A stretch of 64,000 nt of DNA from positions 24,840,375 through 24,904,374 of the forward strand of contig OZ012697.1 in NCBI GenBank assembly GCA_963942565.1, in the 5' to 3' direction. Positions 11,709 to 21,678 of the stretch are shown piece after piece. The notes under the pieces were generated by a model that was given only the letters and a program-made list of their open reading frames with translations, was not told where the DNA came from and ran no database searches. Both the position numbers and the translations under genes were made by a program. The stretch comes from Maea johnstoni. Taxonomy: Eukaryota; Annelida; Polychaeta; Spionida; Magelonidae. Each line of letters begins with the position of its first letter. The stretch's first letter is position 1.

Positions 11709-12423
11709 CCGTAATTTCGCGTGTATAAGACACACTTTTTTACACAAATCATTACACTCAAATCGGGGGTGCATCTTATACACAAAGCTAGAGATCTAGT
11801 GTGTTTTACATTGAGTCCCCAGGCCACTCAGAGATCGCCTAATTACAATAATAATGCGGCCAAGAAAATGCCTATCGATGCTTGCCGTGGCATTTACAAA
11901 TTGAAATTACCATACCACTCTCCGTTGGAATCTACTCAATGTAATGCACAGGAAAATGGGTATCAAGCACTGACACAGAGTGATGAGCATTGATGTCACG
12001 TTGATGTTGCATTGATGTCACATTTCACTCTACCAAATGCGGTTTAGGCCTAAATATAGAAATTGTTTGTTTCCTGTAACGGTCCGTATAGAAATAGGGT
12101 AGGTAGGTTGGTAAAACATTTTTTTTGCATTATTTTGTTGGTCAAAAATGTGTGTTTTATGCATGTTTTTACTTTGATTGGGAGTTTGGAGTGCAGAAAA
12201 AACTTTAGGGTAGGGATGTTTTTGAATAAAAACTTGTTAGGGTAGGGTTACAGGAAACAAACAACTTTTCTTTTAGGCCTTACTGGTTTTCTAGCGTTAT
12301 TCATGAGGAGTTGTTGTACCATAATATTTCCGAGAAGGGGGTGCACACTATACACAAAGCTAAGGTCTATACATCAATTTAAAGGCCTGAAAACGGGTGC
12401 GTCTTATATACGTGAAATTACGG
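11709..12423. mobile_element. TA-flanked DNA transposon (non-autonomous)
   Basis: The ends are inverted repeats of about 28 bp (CCGTAATTTCGCGTGTATAA at the left; the right end, reversed, reads CCGTAATTTCACGTATATAA), bordered by TA on both sides (11707-11708, 12424-12425). Removing the element and one TA rejoins TGTAGTCTCCATAGTAGCAG, which matches an intact motif at 16157 and 16537, so the empty site can be read directly. This supports a Tc1/mariner-type TA insertion. The element has an internal repeat (GGGGGTGCA...TACACAAAGCTA near 11765 and 12340) and hosts a Harbinger-type MITE at 12047-12279. No transposase is present. Confidence 0.8.
12047..12279 (+). mobile_element. PIF/Harbinger-type MITE, copy 1
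   Basis: The 233-bp element begins GGCCTAAA and ends TTTTAGGCC, with inverted repeats of about 33 bp that contain GTTTGTTTCCTGTAAC, and is flanked by TTA on both sides (12044-12046, 12280-12282). Two more copies lie at 26573 and 39277, also with 3-bp TTA/TAA duplications. The TWA target and GGCC ends fit PIF/Harbinger. It is non-coding and inserted within the TA-flanked element. Confidence 0.88.
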
Positions 12424-12447
12424 TAGTCTCCATAGTAGCAGTTTCAG
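12424..12447 (+). repeat. TAGTCTCC motif, copy A (interrupted by transposon)
   Basis: TAGTCTCCATAGTAGCAGTT begins here; its first bases TG lie at 11705-11706, on the far side of the TA-flanked transposon. It matches the motif at 16157 and 16537 at nearly every position. Confidence 0.7.
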
Positions 12448-12578
12448 TGACAGCAGAAGGATGTTATATGAAAATACTCTTTATATATAGGTAGCTTAAT
12501 CCTGGCAGGTACCATTTATCTACAAATATTCAATCCAGCAACTTTTATGAAACACAGCCAGCTGCATTTAGTGTAAAT

Positions 12579-12968
12579 GTAGTCTCCGTTCCAGCATGTA
12601 GTCTCCGTAGTACCCTAGGAGAATTACAGCAATGGAGGTTTTTCACTTAGTTCACTTTATCACAAATCAATAATTTATGATATTCATAACAAGAACACAT
12701 ACTTTAAAGGATTGAAAGCCAAATTACATCAAAATTATTTCTATAATGTGGGTTATTATGCATCAATGATGACCTGGCAAAAAATACAAATAAGATCACA
12801 TTTTTTTAAATTTCCATCTGTTAGATACGCTTTTATGTCACTGGTGACTTCAATTTAGATAGGATATTTATTTTAAGAGACTACTATCACTAATATCAAC
12901 TGATCTAGTCATTTGATTTAACTAATTGTAGCCTTTGTCAATTTGTCATCAGATACTACGGAGACTAC
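12579..12968. repeat. TAGTCTCC motif cluster and 15-bp inverted repeat
   Basis: TGTAGTCTCCGT (12579-12590) is followed by TGTAGTCTCCGTAGTA (12597-12612). The exact reverse complement TACTACGGAGACTAC occurs at 12954-12968, so a 371-bp segment is bounded by perfect 15-bp inverted repeats. No target duplication was found. Whether this is a transposon or a shared sequence element is open. Confidence 0.6.
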
Positions 12969-12969
12969 G

Positions 12970-13509
12970 AGTCGACTCATATTAATAGAATCTTATACGA
13001 AGGTTGTGGTTGTTCCTAGCCAGTAAATAAAGGGTTAATTAATTAGAGGTCGGAATTGAGGTCATGTTAACAATGTGTTGGAGAAATGTAGAGGCTCAAA
13101 AGACTCAGGCACAATCATTCTTTGGTAGTGAAAAATCCTGATTAGAAAATGAAATTGGTAAGGGCTAGAAATTGCAGTTAAGTTCTATTTGGGATCCGGA
13201 GTGTGATTGTTAACAGTGCCGCTACATGCAATTAACGGAAATTAGAAAATTAACATGTCAAACCATGTAGCGAACAAGGAAAGTACATGCATATATATGG
13301 TACAGGTCAGCCATTCCATCTTCAAACAAATATCTGAGCTGCTACAGCTATCAAGAAACACATTCTGAAGGTGGCTGCTCTCACACGTTGTACACTGGAA
13401 TTGTGCTAACTAAGAAAACCACATAATGAATCCTTCCACCTATTTGTGAATTAATATTCTTAAAGAATCTCCTTTCTTTAGGATATGATTAGCTTCTTTG
13501 TTCTATTAG
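12970..13509. other. No gene seen
   Basis: AT-rich DNA without a recognisable exon or repeat copy. Confidence 0.5.
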
Positions 13510-14075
13510 TATGGGGCTGTCCATATGGGTGAGTGGTCTAGTGCATTGTGCACTGACTGCTAGTCTAGCTGTCTCACCTTCACATGAAAAGGGTTTTGTC
13601 CCTCCCAGGCTCTTAGCCAGGATTTTAAAAATGCCTGTCCAAAACACCAATTCCTAAATTTCTGCCCATCCAGAAATAGCTACTCTAATAATCTATTTCA
13701 AATCCTTTTACCAACTACATTTTAGGGCAATTAACATTTCAGCCATTTCCTAGAAGATGGTTTGTTTGGAGAAAAATTGGTTATTCCCCCCTTTGAGCCA
13801 AAATTGAAAAATCTTCATTGAAAATTTTGATTGTCCAAGAAGGAGGTTTTCAGGAAACTACCTGTCCAAAAGACAGGCTGGGCGGGTCCTGGCTAAGTAC
13901 CTGGACTCCATCCTGATACATAAGAAGTTGCCAGTGACTTGGAATTAGAGTTGGTTATTTTCCCTGGGCATTCCAGTTTCCTTCACTTTCCACCATAAAC
14001 TTGTGGATTCTCACAATTTTAGCCTCAAATAGTGGCAAGTTATGATAATCAAAAATTATAATTCTAATTGCTTTA
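13510..14075 (+). mobile_element. tRNA-derived SINE (family S1), interrupted copy
   Basis: The left part has the S1 head (GTGAGTGGTCTAGTGCA, the pol III A-box region) and the right part the S1 body (AGTTGCCAGTGACTTGG). They are separated by an inserted repeat at about 13612-13905. Other S1 copies lie at 18731, 34049 and 39811. The copy is old and divergent. Confidence 0.65.
13612..13905. mobile_element. TTAGCCAG-family repeat inserted in SINE
   Basis: It begins CTCTTAGCCAGGATTTT and ends GGGTCCTGGCTAAGT, so the terminal CTTAGCCAGGA is inverted at the other end. The same family is inserted into another S1 SINE at 39930-40235 and lies free at 42889-43226. Confidence 0.6.
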
Positions 14076-14139
14076 ACCCCCTTTAGAGCAACCATTATAT
14101 TGATGTACATGCTTGTACCCTATATCTTACCCTGACCTT

Positions 14140-14415
14140 CTACCTAGCTGTGTTTGCTAATATGATGAGAAAGCAAAGCTTTAAATGCTCGCGCAGCTCG
14201 ATGATATTTCTGCATTCCCCTTCGAATGCAGTCACAAAGTGTTTATTATTGTTATCCGTGACGTCATTCTGTACTTGAACTTCGCTGAAACATATTGGAA
14301 GCCCCTTCATATGAGCTTCATATTTGTGCAATAACCCCACACAGTATGCGTAGCGATTGACCGAAAATATGGCATAAAAATTACTATGAATTTAACCTGT
14401 TGCAAAATCGTCATT
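14140..14415 (-). CDS. Possible exon of unknown function
   Basis: On the minus strand a frame stays open for about 90 codons and ends at a stop at 14140-14142. The composition looks protein-like, with segments such as VGLLHKYEAHMKGLPICFSE and ELREHLKLCFLIILANTAR. No family is recognised, there is no ATG early in the frame, and no convincing splice acceptor was found, so it may be a pseudogene remnant or chance. Confidence 0.2.
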
Positions 14416-14565
14416 TCACGACAGATTTCAACTTGAATTAAGAGACATGTAGAATTATTTGTGGCGGTTGTAGCGATTTAAACTGCATTAAAATCGATTC
14501 ACGGAAAGATGAGTAAAGTCATTTTTACCGTGAACATCGATGTTACGATGAATTCCATCTTAACA

Positions 14566-14602
14566 TGACGTCATTTCAAGACGTCAGCATTTGTCGCACG
14601 TG
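14566..14602 (+). promoter_or_regulatory. Candidate promoter cluster: CRE sites and E-box
   Basis: A perfect palindromic CRE, TGACGTCA (14566-14573), is followed by a second GACGTCA (14580-14586) and a perfect E-box CACGTG (14597-14602). A further TGACGTCA lies at 14259-14266. The surrounding 14.56-14.9 kb is richer in CpG than its neighbours. Clustering of CRE and E-box sites is typical of ATF/CREB and USF/MYC-regulated promoters; a role here is inferred. Confidence 0.3.
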
Positions 14603-14762
14603 AGCATGTATGTTTCAGTTGTTGCATAGTTCGGCGTGTGTTGCACGATAGTCGGCGACCAAAACGCCATTTTGACACAATTTAAAGGAAACAATCCAAA
14701 TTTATTATTTGATTAAGAAATATTTAAAACATGAAACGATCTGGCGGCAAAATGTGCTCTTA

Positions 14763-14912
14763 ATGCAAAAAGTTGTGCTCATTTCCCGCGAGGATATCGA
14801 GCGAGCGAGACAAAGAGACGAACAGACAGAAGTGTTGACGGAAGTGCGGACACGGTTTTCTAGGCCTCAGTATATACTTCCATTGACAATAGCATTGTTG
14901 ACATCCTATACC
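14763..14912 (+). CDS. Possible first coding exon downstream of the CRE cluster
   Basis: From the ATG at 14763 the frame reads MQKVVLISREDIERARQRDE and on to a hydrophobic stretch ILPLTIALLTSYT, reaching a consensus splice donor CC|GTAAGT at 14913 in phase 0. Several out-of-frame ATGs precede it and no downstream exon could be identified, so the call is tentative. Confidence 0.2.
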
Positions 14913-14989
14913 GTAAGTGCTCACTACGCGAGCTACTATTAAATCCAAAGGTACTGGAGTGTCTGACACTCAGGCCATTCATACCAGAG

Positions 14990-16150
14990 GCTAGAAATGG
15001 AAATCCCTAATACAGCCATGCCATAGTGTGCATGGTTAAGTAACTAGATATCAATGGAGATATGGCCGATCTGAATTTAATGAAGGCCACATGATCCAGA
15101 GCATGATGTACACTTCACCAGTAAAGGAAGATTTGTTTCGGCAGTCACTAGATGACAATCTGTGTACTGTGTATTCTGCAATGTGCTCCTCCCCCCCCCC
15201 CCCCCAATCTCATTAATCAATGAGCCCAATTTCAGTTTAAAGCAAAAGTCATAGGTGACACTACAATGAAGTTTATAAAAGTTAACTTTAAATATATCAT
15301 TATTCATATTACCATATCCCTCTGAATGAGCCCCCCCCCCCGACCCCCACCAGGTATTCCAAAAATTAGCCCCCCCAACACACATTGGAAACAGGCCAGG
15401 TATCACTGCAAGATGATCATTCATTGTCAGTGCATCTGGCAGCGGGCGGTTAAGAAAAAGAATGCCATAAAAATGCAACAAAAAAAATATCACTTAGAAA
15501 GGGAGGAACAGTACAACATTTGGGGGAAACTTACTTTTTGCTTCAATATATTGGAGTATAAGATGATAAATACTCTCTTGGTTTTGCCCTTTTAGTATTT
15601 CACTATTGTTACATTGCTCCTCAAAAACAATGTCTTTCTGCAATAATAACATAGACTGCAAAATATTGGTCATGGTGTGCAGTTTCTTATAGTTGTCTTA
15701 GAATTGAAAAAGTCTGGGACTTTTTCTCACAGGGCTGTTTTGTGGAGAAATTTAGTACATGTTCATTTACTTGTTTTAACAAGGGTGTCTGATAGTTGAG
15801 TTACAGAATTGTTCATTTCATGATAAGCATAGTCTCTGTAGTAGTCTTGTATGATCCAAATAAGAGAGCTTAATCTACTCACCAAGTAAAAGGAGATTCA
15901 TTTTTATTATTGTGATGTCATCAGTCTTCATCAGCAGAAAAATGACTCAAATAGCATGAATTAAAACCATATCACATTGTACCAAAATCTGAAGAACAGG
16001 TATGACAATGTATAATAACATATTGATATCATTATTTTATAAATTGTATTAGTTACTAAACATTATTCATATTTGTTCCTATTGTACTACAGTGTTATCT
16101 CACACAAAAACTTGAAATACCTAGATTTTAAAGAGTGAGCCATTATAATT
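14990..16150. other. No gene seen; C-tracts and one TAGTCTCT motif copy
   Basis: Poly-C tracts occur at about 15189 and 15330. A diverged motif copy (ATAGTCTCTGTAGTAGTC) lies at 15830-15847. No exon or RNA gene is recognised. Confidence 0.5.
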
Positions 16151-16156
16151 CATGGA

Positions 16157-16180
16157 TGTAGTCTCCGTAGTAGCATTTTC
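16157..16180 (+). repeat. TAGTCTCC motif, copy D
   Basis: A 24-bp stretch starting TGTAGTCTCCGTAGTAGCAT that is identical to 16537-16560. Flanking sequences of the two copies are unrelated, so this is a shared short motif and not a tandem duplication. Confidence 0.8.
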
Positions 16181-16536
16181 CATATATGACAGTGTTAAGT
16201 TTCATTGGTGGTGCACACAATTCTCTCTTTCTAAAGCATGTTATGGCTTTGATAAATGTTAAAGAGTATACTAAGCAATCATTTAACTATTTTCTCACCT
16301 TGAAATATAGTTTCTTTCTAATTCTGCAGCAGTTGCACAGAAACATGTTTTTTTTGTTTGTGAATTTCATTAGAAAAGTTGATGTCATTTCAGTCACGGT
16401 ATTTGGAGAAAAATAAGTGGCAGCTATCAAAAGCATGTTTATCATGTTGATCATTGACGAATTGATGACTTTTGACTAAAAATGTTTGTTATTCCTCTTG
16501 ATTTTCAAAAAATATCAGGGTTCTTATAGAATAGTG

Positions 16537-16560
16537 TGTAGTCTCCGTAGTAGCATTTTC
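16537..16560 (+). repeat. TAGTCTCC motif, copy E
   Basis: Identical over 24 bp to 16157-16180, and 380 bp downstream of it in the same orientation. Confidence 0.8.
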
Positions 16561-17200
16561 ATTCACTGACTCTCACCCGGAAAATCTGCTATAAAATTAA
16601 AACCGTTCATAATTGATCAGAGATATTTGACATGTTAATGCTAGACATATTCATCTATATGAAAACATTGATTTCTCTGTTATTTGAAAAACTAAATTAC
16701 CAAAAGTGAAACACAAAGGATACCCTGATTGTGCTCTGGCCGAAATATGCATGCTTTGTATCTTTCTGCATAATAAATATTTTTTATATTACTTAATACC
16801 TGTTGTAAGTGTGGTATTTTCCCAGCTTTCATTGCATTATAGATGGTCATTTTGCAAATGAGAATAATCACCATTTTCAAGATCCCCTGAAGTAGTACGT
16901 ACCACTGATATTACATAACCTTTATATCCGAATTCTGCTACCCATTCATGGATATGGCATGAGTTCAGTACTGCCACCTGAGATCCTGCAGAAAGTACAT
17001 ATGGGAGAATCTTTTATACCTATTTTGTGTAATTCATCATTAGTGAAAAACTTTTTATGTAGAGTTCGAAATTGGATATATCTAGGAAGCTGTCATCAAT
17101 GCAAGCCCTCTGTTTGAGGGCACCTAGTCTCTGACTAAGACAACTTTAAGTCCCTCGCTTTGTATCTTCTAGATTATGTAACCTACCTTTGGTACTGTGT
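16561..17200. other. No gene seen
   Basis: AT-rich sequence with nothing recognised. Confidence 0.5.
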
Positions 17201-17204
17201 TTGT

Positions 17205-17620
17205 AGATTTTAATTATGCTTAAGTGACTGAGTATACGGACCCACCTTAAGCGACCTTGACTATCCCAAACAGTCCTTAAGGCTAATCTCAGGACCTGAT
17301 GATAAACACACCCTATGTCCTGAGTATATAGAGCCACCTTAAACCGGTAGTTTGTTTCCTGTTTTGTTTAGCCAACCCAAACTTTAAGGCTGTTCTACGC
17401 TTTATCTTTGTTTTGCACTATCTTAGTTGCCTGTGTTCATATCTATCAGTTCAATTTTCTTTCTACTTAACCTACGTGTATGTGACCCAGGTCCTTAAAG
17501 CTGTGACGAGTATCTGTCGATATATACGCTTAAGGACCCGGGTATATAGAGCCACCTTAAACTGCTGGTATGCGCTCCTGTCTTGTTTCTCCAATCCCGG
17601 CTTTAAGGCTGTCTTGCGCT
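17205..17620 (+). repeat. Imperfect tandem repeat, about 220-bp unit
   Basis: GAGTATATAGAGCCACCTTA at 17322 and GGGTATATAGAGCCACCTTA at 17540 head two units that continue in parallel through CTGT(T/C)TTGTTT and TTTAAGGCTGT(T/C)(T/C)T. A third partial start (GAGTATACGGACCCACCTTA) lies at 17230. The arrays contain many short AAGGAC/CCTTAA inverted words. Origin unknown. Confidence 0.6.
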
Positions 17621-17764
17621 TGATGTGTATAATTTACTTTATTAGTTGCTTATGTTCCTATGTATCATTTCATGTTTGTTTGTTTTCTTTTGTTCTTACG
17701 CTTTAGTTTCCATGTATTGATTTTGTGTAAAGTATGATTTTGTACTATTTATATGTGCAGTCTA

Positions 17765-19460
17765 AGACTATATCGCTTTTTCTTTCCATTTATCACATAT
17801 TTCTTCCAGGGCTGAAGTTTTTTTTAATAAGTAAGAGACTCCTTTTTGATCTAAATTGAGAAGAAAATGTAGTGAGCTGTTTCTAGGCAAAACATCTCGT
17901 GATAAAGGTTTTTCTAGAAATTGTATACAAGTATATAGTTGTTCCAGAAAATTCATATTAAGATTGTATTTTTCATTTATGTCTTCCAAAGGAAGAATAT
18001 TAAAGGATTCACCAACAACATCTCCAAAAACCATGATACCTTTGGTGTGCTAAAAAGGATTTATCTGAAGTTCGAGATTACTGTTGAACCATAATGGTGT
18101 TGATGATAAAATTTCATTTCGTTGCAAAGTCTGCAGGCTATTTATTACATCTAGCCAGAAAGGATTTAGAGTAGTTTACTTAGCTCTTTCTCAGTAATCT
18201 TGGCCATATATAAAAGCTTATCTGATTCCATATCCCCCGAAAAAATGGTGCATTTACTGTTAGACAACTCATTTTCAAGGTAGAAATAAAAAAGGGGTAG
18301 GTTATGATATTTGAGTCCTCCATTTTTACCTTGTCCTCCAAAATTTCCTCTCTTATTTTTGCTGGCTTGCCACACCATAAAAGGCTGTTAACAATACTAT
18401 CTAGTTATTCAAGACAATGTTTATCGGGGCTTAGGAGAGACATAATGGAGGAACGATTGAGAAGAAATGACCATTTTGTTCTGACCTAGAAAGCGTGTTT
18501 TCTGAAACATGAATATCAGAAACTATATCATCACCGAAGTTAAAAAGTTTAAAACAGTTTTTTACAAAGGGCCATTCAAGTCCAGAATGACTAGAATACC
18601 CTCCTAATTCTCCACTTCCCAATGATGGATAGTGTCATAAGTAAGGCGGGTACTCTAGCCAATAAATCTTTCAGCAAGAAAACCAGTCTGGTGATAATTT
18701 ATAACATTTGGTAGTATTGGTTTAATTCTCTGATGGCCGTGTGGTCTAAGGCACCGCCACTGACTGCATGCTATCTCTCAGCACTGCATGGTTTCAAATC
18801 CAGACCTGGGCATGTGAGAAAGTTGCCAGTGACTTGGGGTTAGGCGGTGGTTTTTTCGCTAGGTACTCCGCTTTGCTCCACTACTTCCAACTTGCTAGTC
18901 ACGAATTAGCCACAATATGGCAAAAATGTGAAGAAAAATAGAATTCTAAATTCCAAATTAATTCTATTGGCAACTGCGCTTGACAGAAATTTATAACAAC
19001 AGTTTAATTAAGTCAGGGGTCGCCAATTATTTTAATTTACCAGTTTTCAGTATGCAGGTAATGGTACCCTCTAAAAAGAGTATTCGGTAGTGTACCTCTA
19101 GTAAGTGACTCATTGAAAACTCTTAGAATACAGAATTAGAATTCTTCTCTAAAGTACCTTTTAAAACTCATTCGAAAAAACCCATCTGGCCCAGTTGCCT
19201 TGTTCAGTTTTCTGTTTTTGATAGCTATCTCAATCTCTTCAATAGTAAAAGGTTTTTCCAAGCTGGCAGTTATTTCATCACTTAAGGTTGGAATGCTACT
19301 TAACAGCTCATAGTATCCAGATCCCTCAGATGGCATTGTAGGTTTTGATTCATAAAGGTCTTTATAGAATAATCTTTGTTGTTCTAGTATCTAGTGACAG
19401 TCAGTGATTTCTGTTCCATCCTCTAACAATTACAGCTGATTGCAACCAAGAATTCTTGCT
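17765..19460 (-). mobile_element. Tx1/L1-like LINE ORF2 fragment
   Basis: On the minus strand the pieces run in ORF2 order: the region before the reverse transcriptase (EILEQQ-type and FTIEEIEIAIKNRK), the start of the RT domain with LNKATGPDGF (about 19200), later RT and thumb-like parts, and a GKPAKI-type segment near 18370 followed by a YNLNMNFLEQLY stretch near 17950. The last part resembles TYNLKTNFLEYG of the LINE at 41.2-42.8 kb, so both belong to one lineage. The copy is truncated at both ends, frameshifted several times, and interrupted by an S1 SINE at 18731-18965. Confidence 0.8.
18731..18965 (+). mobile_element. tRNA-derived SINE S1 inside the LINE
   Basis: The head GATGGCCGTGTGGTCTAAGG matches a pol III A box and GGTTTCAAATCC a B box. 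The spacing suggests a tRNA with a long variable arm (Leu or Ser type). The body is AGTTGCCAGTGACTTGGGGT, and the tail CTAGTCACGAATTAGCCACA. It lies within LINE sequence, so it is younger than that LINE. Confidence 0.8.
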
Positions 19461-20512
19461 ATTAAACCGGTTTTCACTTCTATTCCTAGGTCATTGTACT
19501 TGAACTTAGAAATCAAAGAACAACCAATAAGATCTATCAATAGCCCTTACAAAACCTGTGTTCCTTGCATAGAATACACCAGTGAGGTAACCTACTTTTA
19601 TTCTAAGCACATGTTGAGGTCCTAGTGGGGAAATTTGGATTTCAACTTCACGTGTTAGCATAGGAAAATAATAACTCTATCATGTAAAAATGGTATTGAT
19701 AACAATACTTCTCATGCTCAATTTTATAGAAATGTAAAAATCTTCCAATCTTATACCCATGACTGCACCGTTGTGCTCCGTTTGTCTTTTGTATTCACCT
19801 CATAACCTCTGATTTTGCCACATAGTGACCATTGACCTAGAATAATACAAAGCCATCCCAAAATAGCTACATTGGTTATATCTGTTCACAAAACCTTGAA
19901 ACACTGTCATAATATCAAAATAACCCCTTTACAAACCTTAGAAATGAACTCCTTGAATTTATCATCATAGAAATGAAGGCATATCATATCATCAATAAGA
20001 AAAATTCCATAGCAAAGCTCAAAAGTGAAATTTTCTCATAAATTACTTAAGACACTGGCATGAGTTTAGAACTCTTCCTTGGCTTGATTATATAAAGCTG
20101 AGCAATTACCTCCACAGAATGGATTTACGACAGCCATGGACTTATTGCAAAATGGATTACACCATACATCACTATACATCGATTACACCATAAATTGCTA
20201 CACATCGCATCTTATCTGCATCGATATTCATATAGGATTATATTCTTCAATGGAAATATTGTGAAATAAATATCCAGTCATACCTTTAGCAGTGCTCTTT
20301 ATTTATCTATATTTAACTCTGTTTTTCATATTTGGAGTTGTAAAACTCATGATTGCATTTATTTGAAGAACAGCATATTAGCTATAAAGCAACATATCTG
20401 GTATGATCTCAATTGTTCTTCATTTCATGTCATCTCCGTACTTTAAATGAGTTACACCTTCTTGTGTGAAAAGAAAGAAAAATATCTGACATCACCACCC
20501 AAAGGTTTCATC
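19461..20512. other. No gene seen
   Basis: AT-rich intergenic DNA. No exon or repeat copy recognised. Confidence 0.5.
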
Positions 20513-20920
20513 ACAGGATATGGCCACACTACCAACCGTCGTGGTGGCCCGGACGGTTGGGAGTGTGGCCACACTGTGATACAGCAATGCTTCCTGTCAT
20601 TCGCACTCCCTAGAGAACGCTACCCACCTGGCCGGCACTGGCGTGCAGGTCCTTATCTATATGGGTCAAATGCAGCCAGCTAGTAGCAGTGTAGGATGGA
20701 GTGTTGATGCTAGATGTGACAGCCATACAGATTTCCACTTGCAGCAGAAAATTGAGTATAAAAGCGGTTTTCGTGGAAATGGCTACAAGAAAGTGGTATA
20801 TTTAGTTTAGGAAGTATACGATACTCTGGCGTGCAGCTTAATATAGGAGTTTTAGCATGCTCTTGAGGGTTGAAAGTTGTAACAAGTGACTTTAAAAAGT
20901 TCTGTGTGACCATATCCTGT
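20513..20920. mobile_element. Inverted-repeat element with internal hairpin
   Basis: ACAGGATATGGCCACAC (20513-20529) is inverted with one mismatch at 20904-20920. Just inside the left end, 19-bp arms at 20522-20540 and 20552-20570 (GGCCACACTACCAACCGTC) form a second hairpin with one mismatch and an 11-base loop. No target duplication is clear. It looks like a 408-bp non-autonomous DNA transposon of unknown superfamily. Confidence 0.55.
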
Positions 20921-20929
20921 CATGTTAGT

Positions 20930-21245
20930 TATTAATAACTATAACATTAATCAATTTCATTACTTAATATGCCCAAGTGCTCAACATATTTGACTTGAGA
21001 TTAACTGGAAAGTCATGTTTCTTTTCTTTCATAAGATATGCAATTCTGTATCTGAAATCCAAATCTGTCTATTCTTATTTAACTCTTTCATCTGAATTGA
21101 GAACTGCTCATGCCCATGAATACATGTGCTAAGAGCAAGGTAATCTGTATAATGTCTAAGCCCATACGGACCTCATCTAAACCTGTATTGAGTAGTGCTC
21201 ACTTCCCAACCACAAAATGAACAAACCTATAGTGGAAGTGATTGG
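20930..21245. other. No gene seen
   Basis: Nothing recognised. Confidence 0.5.
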
Positions 21246-21246
21246 C

Positions 21247-21660
21247 TTAACATATAACTTGAATATTTGTGGTCAGGGACTGGTCTTTCAATCTATTGGT
21301 GAAATGAATGAACTGACTAGCAGAACAATAGCGAAAATTCTTGGTTGCAATCAGCTGTAAGCAGGTATATTTTTTATCTTGATAGTTCTTTTTTCTAGAC
21401 CTAAGAAAAAGTTTTTGTTTTTCCCGATCTTTTTCATGAAAGGCCCTGGAGCGTACCATATTACCTCTCATTTTGTTTTCTCTTTTCTCTTGCTGCTCTA
21501 GTTTTTCTTTATTTAGTTGTAATTTAACAAAGAGGCTGTCATCTTTTTCCTTGTCTGAGTTTTCCTCTAAAATGAGAATATTTTTTATTGAGAGTGATTT
21601 CAATTTTTTTTTCAGCTCTTAAAAGATTTTTAGCGAATTCGATGATCTCTACCCTCAGTT
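21247..21660 (-). mobile_element. L1/Tx1-like LINE ORF2 fragment (linker region)
   Basis: The minus-strand frame reads a charged helical stretch (KLEQQEKRENKMRG) followed by NMVRSRAFHEKDREKQKLFL and SRKKN. This matches the region between endonuclease and reverse transcriptase in L1/Tx1 ORF2 proteins, where RSKxxxxxxGEKxTKYFLxLEKR is conserved. Only this region remains, with at least one frameshift at its upstream edge. Confidence 0.6.
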
Positions 21661-21678
21661 TGCATAGTAGAGATTCCA

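Noticed and set aside
14709-14762. Start of the 14.7-kb frame at 14709
   Set aside because: That codon is TTG; the first ATG in the frame is at 14763.
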